NCBI GenBank assembly: GCA_025963635.1
Contig: JAOQAK010000046.1
Location: 1-50,971 of the forward strand
Source of the DNA: Ferruginibacter sp.
GTDB lineage: Bacteria > Bacteroidota > Bacteroidia > Chitinophagales > Chitinophagaceae
DNA length: 50,971 bases
Direction of reading: 5' to 3'
How positions within the stretch are numbered: the stretch's first letter is position 1; each line of letters opens with the position of its first letter. Both the position numbers and the translations under genes were made by a program. The notes under the pieces are model-generated. The model did not search any database. It had not been told where the DNA came from and worked only from the letters and a program-made list of their open reading frames with translations. Below, piece after piece: positions 44,995 to 50,971 of the stretch.

Positions 44995-45405
44995 TTAAAT
45001 CGAAGCTTTACGGGCGGTTAGTGCTGCAATGAAAACATCGATTTCTGCTACTTCAACCCCAAGCATGGCAACATCCATTTCTTTTTGCAGAAGAGCAACA
45101 GAACCGTAGTTTTCTTTGCGCCCATTCAGCAAAAATTTTTGGTATTCCAGCTTCGTCTTCTTTTTTATTGAGTCTTGCTTGGAAGGTCCATCAGCAAGCG
45201 TGTCAATAACTGTTTGGCTGGCTGTAATTTCTGCTATTACCGCCAGCAGATCAGCGTCAATTTCCACCGAGGTTTGATCGTAGGTGGTCCGTTGCCTTTC
45301 TTCTGAAAGCTGTTTGTAACTGAGGTCGGCCTTTGTTTTGGAGGCCAATGCCAGTAGCAGATCACAGTCTGCGCTGGTGGTAATTCTGTCTGTAGAGTAC
45401 GCCAT
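44995..45405 (-). CDS. Hypothetical helical protein of unknown function
   Basis: This 136-residue soluble protein has no signal peptide or membrane segment. The sequence is rich in Ala, Leu, Lys, Glu and Asp in heptad-like stretches (about 50-135), suggesting a helical bundle or coiled coil. I do not recognise the family. It is the second gene after the XRE regulator on the same strand (138-bp gap) and ends at a strong terminator. The two may form a regulator-plus-partner operon, but the gap contains its own AT-rich palindrome, so separate transcription is possible. Confidence 0.7.
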   Translation of the reverse strand: MAYSTDRITTSADCDLLLALASKTKADLSYKQLSEERQRTTYDQTSVEIDADLLAVIAEITASQTVIDTLADGPSKQDSIKKKTKLEYQKFLLNGRKENYGSVALLQKEMDVAMLGVEVAEIDVFIAALTARKASI

Positions 45406-45451
45406 TTTTTTAGGGCTTTTAGATGTTAAAAAAATTAATAATAACTAATGA

Positions 45452-45470
45452 TATATAAACTTTTTATATA
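45452..45470. promoter_or_regulatory. AT-only palindrome upstream of the hypothetical gene
   Basis: TATATAAA and its mirror TTTATATA around a 3-base centre form a 19-bp near-perfect palindrome about 47-65 bases upstream of the minus-strand start at 45405. It is a candidate operator or promoter element. AT-rich chance pairing is the alternative. Confidence 0.35.
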
Positions 45471-45543
45471 TACATAACTTTTTTGAAAAATAATTTTAAT
45501 TTAATTTTTTAAAACGTACAAAGCACCTGACAAATTATTAAGG

Positions 45544-46032
45544 TCAACTGGCAATTTGCGCTTCCAGCATCGCCTGCACATGCAAGCCATTTTGTTCAAT
45601 TTCTTCCAATGCCTTTGCTTCCATAATGGCTAACCAAGCGGGATGTATACGATTTGTAGCAGATCTTTTATTACTGGATTTTAAATGATCCAACAGATTT
45701 AGCAGGAGCATATGCTGATCATACACCTTTTGAGTGGCTACCAATTTTCGGTTTAAAAGTTCTTTTTTAAAGACTTTTTGCTTTGCAAGGTCGTCCAATA
45801 ACTTTTGTGCTTTTTTTTGCTGCAATTTTATATGAGGACGACTGGATTCTTTTGGGGGGGGTGAGCGGGTGAGGAATGATTCAATTTCAGCCAGTTTTAC
45901 AAAGGCTGCCGTAGGAAGATCCCGCCTCCCGTTTTCATACAAAGCCAACAGGCTACGGGTAATGGAAAGGTATTGGGCCATTTCCTCCTGGGTGAATCCT
46001 AATTTTTCACGGATTATTTTGGATGCTTTCAT
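45544..46032 (-). CDS. XRE-type helix-turn-helix transcriptional regulator
   Basis: This 162-residue protein has an N-terminal HTH_3-like domain (about 4-55): IIREKLGFTQEEMAQYLSIT with the recognition helix around SLLALYENGRRDLP. A long helical and basic region follows (about 68-110, KLQQKKAQKLLDDLAKQK) that may dimerise. The ATG at 46032 was preferred over a TTG three codons upstream. It reads away from the Wzy-like/exosortase operon, with a cluster of six related sites just upstream of its start (46034-46124). Autoregulation and control of the divergent exosortase operon are therefore likely, though this is inference. Confidence 0.85.
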   Translation of the reverse strand: MKASKIIREKLGFTQEEMAQYLSITRSLLALYENGRRDLPTAAFVKLAEIESFLTRSPPPKESSRPHIKLQQKKAQKLLDDLAKQKVFKKELLNRKLVATQKVYDQHMLLLNLLDHLKSSNKRSATNRIHPAWLAIMEAKALEEIEQNGLHVQAMLEAQIAS

Positions 46033-46033
46033 A

Positions 46034-46124
46034 TGTAACAATTTTTTACAAAGTAAGAAATTTGTTACAAGTTGGTAACAAAATATTTGTAACAGTTATT
46101 ATTGTTACATAAAATTTGTTACAA
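46034..46124. promoter_or_regulatory. Cluster of six TGTTACA/TGTAACA sites, candidate operators
   Basis: Seven-base sites lie at 46034 (TGTAACA), 46063 (TGTTACA), 46075 (GGTAACA, one mismatch), 46088 (TGTAACA), 46103 (TGTTACA) and 46117 (TGTTACA). TGTAACA is the reverse complement of TGTTACA, so the sites occur in both orientations. After the first gap of 29 bases the spacings are 12, 13, 15 and 14 bases. The cluster starts two bases from the regulator's start codon, as expected for autoregulated XRE genes. Confidence 0.7.
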
Positions 46125-46146
46125 AATACCTTTCCTGCTCACTTAA

Positions 46147-46170
46147 ATGGTTCGTGTCTTCATGAACCAT
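46147..46170. other. Strong 10-bp hairpin between regulator and exosortase operon
   Basis: ATGGTTCGTG (46147-46156), a TCTT loop and CATGAACCAT (46161-46170) form a 10-bp stem with a single G-T pair. No T-run follows on either strand, so it is not an ordinary terminator. It sits between the operator cluster and the Wzy-like gene and could be a second operator or a leader structure. The rest of 46171-46404 shows no gene. A weak TTG (46193) to TACTTTA (46214) promoter-like pair is present. Confidence 0.5.
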
Positions 46171-46404
46171 GGCTGAGATTACGTCAAATTAGTTGGCATT
46201 GAAGTTACTCGCCTACTTTAAACAATGACTCAATTGTAGTCGATTTAGGAGCAAACAAAACTGCATTTACGTCCCTGGGAAAGGGTAGGGGGTGAGGTCG
46301 AAAGCGTCCTACGGAAAATCTGCAGCCCCGGGTGAGGTAAATTATTTATTTTTGACCCCGCTAAATCAACCGCACCAAACCTACCAGGTAAACATACCGC
46401 AATA

Positions 46405-47871
46405 ATGAAAAACATAAAAATAGATGAACATTCACAGTTTTTGTTGATGACTGTTTTACTAAGCTTATTGCTAATGAAAAACGGGTTCTATCTATTTGTT
46501 ACCACCGCTACGATCTTCCTGGCGTTATATATACTTCAGCAACCCTTTAAGCCCGGCGTTTTCTCGATATTTGCAGTGCAACATTTTCTTCAAATTGCAG
46601 CGGGCGTGTGGCTTTGTAATTACCTCGGCCAGGACATTGATTATAATACCAATTCAAGGTCTACTGCTACCATCGCGGGCTGTGTGGGAATATTTTTTTT
46701 ATTGGCGCCGGTTTATTATGTTCAAAACAAAATTCCTACCCAAACTTTTGCCAGCCTGCGGGCATTCACGCAGCAATTTTCCACGCAAAAAATAATGTAT
46801 GCCTATATTGTCGCGTTTTTTACAGCTTCATCTTTAGGTGCGGTCGCCTTTCTTTTCGGCGGCTTAACCCAAATTATATTCAGCCTGGTGAAAATAAAAT
46901 GGATGTTATTCCTGCTTTTTGGATTTCAGTGTTTTTTGAGAGATGAAAAGAAAAATATTTTTTACATATTCGTTGCACTGGAATTTTTATCAGGATTTTT
47001 CAGCTTCTTTTCTGAATTCAAAACGGTAATTTATTTTTTGATCGTGATGATATTTAGCCTGGTTGAAAAACTGGATTTCAAAAAAGTGCTATATGTGAGT
47101 GTGGTAGGCGTTTGCCTTACCGTTTTTGGCCTGTTCTGGACAAATATCAAGGGTGAATACCGTTCTTTTTTAAATTCCGGTACCTCCTCCCAGGTAGCAG
47201 GTGTAGAAAGGGATGCGGCGATGGATAAGTTATACGACTTATCCAATAAAGTAGATAACGAAAAACTGGAAGGATCCGTAGTGCAAATGCTAGACCGGAT
47301 CCAATACACTTATCATTTCGCAAAAACCATTGACCGGATGCCTTCCGTACTGCCTTTTGAAGGAGGAGATAATTGGCTTAGAAGCCTCGAGTTTTCTACC
47401 ACGCCAAGGTTTCTAAACCCCGACAAGCCAACTTATGACGCCACTACGAAAACAAAATATTATACCGGGATCCGCTATTTGGGGAAAGAGTACGGAGTAT
47501 CCTTTAGCCTTGGTTATTTTGCGGATTGCTTTATTGATTTCGGAATCTATGGCATGATGTTCGTTTTGCTGGCGCTCGGGATGGTATATGGGCTTATTTA
47601 TAATTATCTCCTGCGGAAATCCTCGAACAACTTGGTTTTTAATTATGCGGTGGTGGGCGCATTTTTTATGGAGTTCAATGCGTTGGAAATGGATAGTACC
47701 TTTCTCCTGGGCCGTCTTTTTTCCAGCCTGGTCACTTTTATATTATTGGTGCAGTTTTTCTTTCCGTGGCTGATCAGCTTTATTTCGTTACCCCCTGAAC
47801 CAGAAGAAAAAAAAGATGAAAAGAACGAAGAAAAGGAAGAAGTGGTATTAGTGGAAGCAAAGCAAAATTAG
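46405..47871 (+). CDS. Wzy-like multi-pass membrane protein, exosortase Y-associated type
   Basis: This 488-residue integral membrane protein has about ten or more hydrophobic segments, starting with FLLMTVLLSLLLMKNGFYLF. A large loop between about 250 and 360 includes NTGYRSF-like and EGGDNWLRSLEF, TTPRFLNPDKPTYD stretches. This is the O-antigen polymerase/ligase layout, in which a big periplasmic loop sits between helices. The C-terminus is a highly charged Glu/Lys tail. I recall a named Bacteroidota family, exosortase Y-associated Wzy-like protein, directly upstream of the exosortase, and the gene order here matches. The proposed role is polymerising or ligating a polysaccharide in the periplasm. 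Confidence 0.82.
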   Translation: MKNIKIDEHSQFLLMTVLLSLLLMKNGFYLFVTTATIFLALYILQQPFKPGVFSIFAVQHFLQIAAGVWLCNYLGQDIDYNTNSRSTATIAGCVGIFFLLAPVYYVQNKIPTQTFASLRAFTQQFSTQKIMYAYIVAFFTASSLGAVAFLFGGLTQIIFSLVKIKWMLFLLFGFQCFLRDEKKNIFYIFVALEFLSGFFSFFSEFKTVIYFLIVMIFSLVEKLDFKKVLYVSVVGVCLTVFGLFWTNIKGEYRSFLNSGTSSQVAGVERDAAMDKLYDLSNKVDNEKLEGSVVQMLDRIQYTYHFAKTIDRMPSVLPFEGGDNWLRSLEFSTTPRFLNPDKPTYDATTKTKYYTGIRYLGKEYGVSFSLGYFADCFIDFGIYGMMFVLLALGMVYGLIYNYLLRKSSNNLVFNYAVVGAFFMEFNALEMDSTFLLGRLFSSLVTFILLVQFFFPWLISFISLPPEPEEKKDEKNEEKEEVVLVEAKQN

Positions 47872-47983
47872 CGGGTTGGTTTCAAGTTTTCCAGCCAGTA
47901 ACCGGAGAGTTCATATGTAAAAACAAGGTTTGCACACATTCAAACAATACATCTCAGGAATCTTCCACAGTTCAAATAAAATC

Positions 47984-48565
47984 ATGCTCAATCAACCTGG
48001 CGGCAGAATGCGCCGTTTTATTATTTATTTGCTGAAGTTCATTGGTGTCTTTTGCGTTTTTTATTATGGAACCATCGGCTTTATCGGGTTGGTTGCCCCC
48101 GGCGGCCACTATGCTCCCTTTATTGATCATCACTTAAATTATGTATCCTGGTTAAGATCATCCTTGTTGTACGGCACAAAGGGATTTGTATCCATTGCTG
48201 GCTTTGAAACTTATGTGAGGAATGTGTACAATTTGGAGGTATTGAATGGCAATGGCGTACATGTTGGGTATGATTGCCTCGGCTACGGTTTGTTAAGTTT
48301 CTGGGCGGCTTTTATCATGGCCAACCCCGGTACATTCGCCAAAAAACTATTATGGGTATTGGGTGGTTTTTTAGCGATATGGATCGTGAATGTGTTGCGG
48401 ATCTCCCTTGTATTGATTGCCATCAATAAAAACTGGGCTCTCCCACTGGGCCTGGATCACCACTCCTGGTTTAATATTGCTGCCTATAGCTGCATCTTTA
48501 CGGGCATATACTTCTACGACCGGTCAGCCAAAAAACATTTGACAACTCCTGATGCAAGGCCGTAA
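47984..48565 (+). CDS. xrtY: Exosortase (XrtY-type)
   Basis: From the ATG at 47984 this is a 193-residue, multi-helix membrane protein. A longer TTG start at 47930 adds a polar leader. The exosortase catalytic triad is visible: Cys98 in HVGYDCLGYG, Arg139 in WIVNVLRISLVLIAI and His159/160 in LDHHSWFNI, all next to membrane segments. Exosortases cleave C-terminal sorting signals as proteins cross the membrane and may attach the product to a cell-envelope component. The neighbours (Wzy-like upstream, GT4 overlapping downstream) match what I recall as the exosortase Y cluster. The likely substrate in view is the PID-CTERM protein at 988. Confidence 0.88.
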   Translation: MLNQPGGRMRRFIIYLLKFIGVFCVFYYGTIGFIGLVAPGGHYAPFIDHHLNYVSWLRSSLLYGTKGFVSIAGFETYVRNVYNLEVLNGNGVHVGYDCLGYGLLSFWAAFIMANPGTFAKKLLWVLGGFLAIWIVNVLRISLVLIAINKNWALPLGLDHHSWFNIAAYSCIFTGIYFYDRSAKKHLTTPDARP

Positions 48566-49703
48566 AAAACTATTAATACTGGTAGAATGGTTTATCCCGG
48601 GCTACAAAGCTGGCGGTCCGATCCAGTCATGTGTTAACCTATGCATTGTTTTAAAAGACAGTTTTGATATTTATGTGCTTACCACCGATACAGACCATGG
48701 TGAAAACAGCCCGTATGATGACATCCTTGGTAATCATTGGATAGTAGAACCCACCATTGGGGTGCAGGTATATTACGCCAGAAAACCCGGGCCAGGCTTT
48801 AATGATCTTGCGAAATTGATACGGGAAGTCGCCCCGGATTTTATTTACCTCAACCTTTTGTTTTCACCTTCTTTTGTGTTATACCCGCTATGGCTGGTAT
48901 TCACCAAAAAAGTACACGGGCGTGTGATCCTTTGCCCGAGGGGCACATTGTATGATAGCGCCATTTCATTAAAGTGGTATAAAAAAAGGCCATTGCTGTT
49001 ATTTATCAAATGGATAGGGATACACCGGCAAATTACCTTTCATGCTACCAATCCCAGGGAAGAGAAAGCGATCAACCAATATTTTCCGGGTAGTAAAATA
49101 ATCATTGCCGATAATCTCCCTAATACATTACAGCCGCCATTCAGCCCTTGTGTAAAAATAGTCGGTAGCCTCCGGTGTATTTTTATCGCCCGGATTGTAC
49201 CCATAAAAAACCTGTTGTTTTTATTGCAGTGTTTGGAAACCGTGCAACAAGCAATCACCCTCACCATTGTTGGCCCGATTGAAAATGAGCGCTATTGGTT
49301 AGACTGCAAAAAAGCAATCGGCTTGCTGCCCCAGAACATCGCAGTAGAATACGCCGGCCCAAAACAGAATAGTGCGTTGTTATCTTTATTGCAGCAGCAT
49401 CATTTATTTGTTTTGCCCACCACAGGTGAAAATTTCGGCCATGCTATTTTCGAATCGCTGCTGGCAGGGCGGCCTGTAGTGATCAGCGATCAAACGCCAT
49501 GGCAGGATATGGAAGAGAATAAAGCAGGGTGGGTGCTGCCGTTACATGACGCGGAAAAATTTGTTGAGGTAATCAATGGTTTGGCCGGTTGTAACCAGGA
49601 GCGGTTTAATGAGTATGCCAGGGGAGCCTGGCAGTATGCAAATCATTTCATTGACAACCCAGGGTTGATAGAGCCGTACAAGAAGCTTTTTGGGGCGGGA
49701 TAA
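48552..49703 (+). CDS. GT4-family glycosyltransferase, XrtY-associated type
   Basis: This 383-residue GT-B protein starts MQGRKKLLILVEWFIPGYKA, then AGGPIQSCVNLCIVL as acceptor loop. The donor domain has RCIFIARIVPIKNLLFLLQC, TIVGPIENERYW and EX7E as ENFGHAIFE. It overlaps the exosortase by 14 bases, so the two are co-translated. I recall NCBI naming a glycosyltransferase family (XYAG1) for this position; the assignment is from memory. It may build the glycan used by the Wzy-like/exosortase pair. Confidence 0.88.
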   Translation: MQGRKKLLILVEWFIPGYKAGGPIQSCVNLCIVLKDSFDIYVLTTDTDHGENSPYDDILGNHWIVEPTIGVQVYYARKPGPGFNDLAKLIREVAPDFIYLNLLFSPSFVLYPLWLVFTKKVHGRVILCPRGTLYDSAISLKWYKKRPLLLFIKWIGIHRQITFHATNPREEKAINQYFPGSKIIIADNLPNTLQPPFSPCVKIVGSLRCIFIARIVPIKNLLFLLQCLETVQQAITLTIVGPIENERYWLDCKKAIGLLPQNIAVEYAGPKQNSALLSLLQQHHLFVLPTTGENFGHAIFESLLAGRPVVISDQTPWQDMEENKAGWVLPLHDAEKFVEVINGLAGCNQERFNEYARGAWQYANHFIDNPGLIEPYKKLFGAG

Positions 49704-49741
49704 ACAAGCCGGGGGCAAGGGAGATGGTAAACATTTCGTAT

Positions 49742-50440
49742 CATCTTTGCTCCTTTGCGTCTTTGCGTGAAAATGAATTTGGTATGCAATAGGGTGGCTC
49801 CTATGGAGCCCATTCCCCGAATCTAAATGATTCTACAAAGAGGATGCCCCGCCGGGGCAAAGTCATCAGGTTAAGAAATTGAATTGAGCGCTCTTTAGGG
49901 AGGGGATAAATGCATTTTTGAAATGGCTTTTTAGTACTAAAGTTTTCCGGTAAAAGAAGGGTTTTCGCTCCGGATACGGCGGGTCCTTTGCAACTGGTTT
50001 GTTGAATTGAAAGCTTTAGCTGTGAAGAGCGACCGGGGAATTCTGAAACGTTCTTAGCATCTTTGCTCCTTTGCGTCTTTGCGTGAAACTGAATTTGGTA
50101 TGCAATAGGGTGGCTCCTATGGAGCCCATTCCCCGAATCTAAATGATTCTACAAAGAGGATGCCCCGCTGGGGCGAAGTCAGCAAGTGTGTCTTTGCGTG
50201 AAAACGACTCCGGGGAATTCTGCAACATTCTTATCATCTTTGCTCCTTTGCGTCTTTGCGTGAAAATGAGGGTTTCCGCTCCGGATACGGCGGGTCCTTC
50301 ACTACTGTTTTTTTGAATTGAGAGCTTTAGCTGTGAAGAGCGACCGGGGAAGCCTGCAGAAAATGTCTCGGCCGGTCAAACGGGTAAAAACATTTCAAAC
50401 ATTCTTATCATCTTTGCTCCTTTGCGTCTTTGCGTGAAAA
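49742..50440. repeat. Interleaved intergenic repeats, including a 316-bp-offset duplication
   Basis: CATCTTTGCTCCTTTGCGTC plus CTTTGCGTGAAA occurs at 49742, 50058, 50235 and 50409, with a partial copy near 50190. A second unit with hairpins GGCTCC-TAT-GGAGCC and TGCCCC-GC-CGGGGCA follows the first two copies (49781-49868 and 50097-50184). It forms a duplication offset by 316 bp. A third unit, GGATACGGCGGGTCC to TGTGAAGAGCGACCGGGGAA, lies at 49959-50045 and 50270-50357. No gene is seen in 49704-50459. Confidence 0.8.
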
Positions 50441-50459
50441 TTAACCATCGCACCATACA

Positions 50460-50971
50460 ATGCACACAGACCTTTCTACTTATAACAACAGTTGGTTTCA
50501 ACCAGGGAGTTTTCTCAAGAGAACCACCTGGCACTACATTAATTGCTTTTTTTTTAAATCGGGATACTTTCCCTTTTACAGCCTCAAAACATTTTTTTTA
50601 AGACTGTTTGGCGCAAAAGTAGGACAGGGAGTGATGATCAAACCCTTTGTCAACATCAAATACCCGTGGATGCTTTCAATCGGTAATCATGTGTGGATTG
50701 GCGAAAACGCCTGGATCGATAACATCGCCCTCATCCGCATAGAAGACAATGTATGCATCTCGCAGGGTGCCAGTCTATTAACGGGCAATCACAATTATAA
50801 AAAGAAAGGCTTCGATCTTCAAACCGGTGAAATTGTTTTGGAGCAGGGCGTTTGGATCGGCGCACAGGCGATTGTTTGTCCGGGTATAACTTGTAAAGTC
50901 CACTCTGTTTTACTGGTGGGCTCTGTAGCCACTACAAGCCTGGATTCCTTAGGAGTTTATCGGGGCAACCC
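50460..50971 (+). CDS. WcaF-like colanic acid/EPS acetyltransferase (3' end outside window)
   Basis: The ATG at 50460 opens a frame that runs off the window end after 170 codons. The N-terminus (DLSTYNNSWFQPGSFLKRT) and the helical FFLRLFGAKVGQGVMIKPFV segment are typical of WcaF. A left-handed beta-helix of hexapeptide repeats follows, with the acetyl-CoA/catalytic region LLTGNHNYKKKGFD (His in GNHNY) and GVWIGAQAIVCPGI. It would O-acetylate a polysaccharide precursor in the cytoplasm. It lies downstream of the exosortase module, after a repeat block, and probably begins a further EPS gene set. Confidence 0.88.
   Translation, partial: MHTDLSTYNNSWFQPGSFLKRTTWHYINCFFFKSGYFPFYSLKTFFLRLFGAKVGQGVMIKPFVNIKYPWMLSIGNHVWIGENAWIDNIALIRIEDNVCISQGASLLTGNHNYKKKGFDLQTGEIVLEQGVWIGAQAIVCPGITCKVHSVLLVGSVATTSLDSLGVYRGN

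Noticed and set aside
46255..46340. GC-rich stretch GGGAAAGGGTAGGGGGTGAGG suggestive of a G-quadruplex or repeat
   Set aside because: The G-runs are uneven, the sequence resembles a common intergenic repeat (CCTCACCCCC type), and no structure could be supported.
49742..50440. Possible insertion sequence or transposon ends between the GT and the WcaF-like gene
   Set aside because: There is no transposase frame or terminal inverted repeat pair around a cargo; the stretch consists of short interleaved intergenic repeats.

Overview
The window looks like one end-to-end exopolysaccharide (EPS) or capsule biosynthesis region from a member of the Bacteroidota, most likely a Chitinophagaceae-like soil or freshwater bacterium. 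That placement is inference. It rests on a UpxY/NusG-like antiterminator, a Wza-like lipoprotein next to a Wzc-like tyrosine autokinase, a PID-CTERM mini-protein with a matching exosortase, and families of intergenic palindromic repeats. No tRNA, rRNA, CRISPR array, transposase or phage gene was seen.

Layout. Positions 1-540 hold imperfect tandem repeats of about 165 bp. A 72-residue PID-CTERM protein follows (988-1206) with its own terminator, then the export and regulation head of the locus: Wza-like (1542), Wzc-like BY-kinase with a Gly-Tyr repeat tail (2358) and a UpxY-type antiterminator (5016). A block of 81-bp repeats (5626-6171) separates these from a plus-strand run of about 38 kb (6380-44685). 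That run carries GDP-L-fucose synthase, an asparagine-synthase-like amidotransferase, an ABC polysaccharide exporter (Wzm at 10699, Wzt at 15022), a DegT sugar aminotransferase, a NeuD-like acetyltransferase, many glycosyltransferases (GT2, GT4, GT9-like, GT6, GT10, GT11 and others), three FkbM methyltransferases and several other methyltransferases. Two adjacent genes at 31123-32833, an acyltransferase-3 and a methyltransferase, carry five apparent single-base frameshifts. The segment 13.6-20.1 kb is visibly AT-richer than its surroundings.

After 44685 the strand switches. A hypothetical protein and an XRE-type regulator lie on the minus strand, ending in a good minus-strand terminator. Upstream of the regulator is a cluster of six TGTTACA/TGTAACA sites. 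Divergent from it runs an exosortase module: a Wzy-like multi-pass protein, an exosortase with Cys/Arg/His catalytic residues, and an overlapping GT4. After another repeat block, a WcaF-like acetyltransferase runs off the end of the window.

How it may work together. Fcl would supply GDP-fucose, although no gmd is in the window, for the GT10 and GT11 fucosyltransferases. The many GTs would assemble a long decorated glycan with methyl, acetyl and amino modifications. Wzm/Wzt and Wza/Wzc would handle export and length control, with UpxY allowing transcription through the long operon. The exosortase module suggests a second process in which the tiny PID-CTERM protein, encoded 45 kb away, is processed and perhaps joined to a polymer made by the Wzy-like protein. 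That last step is inference.
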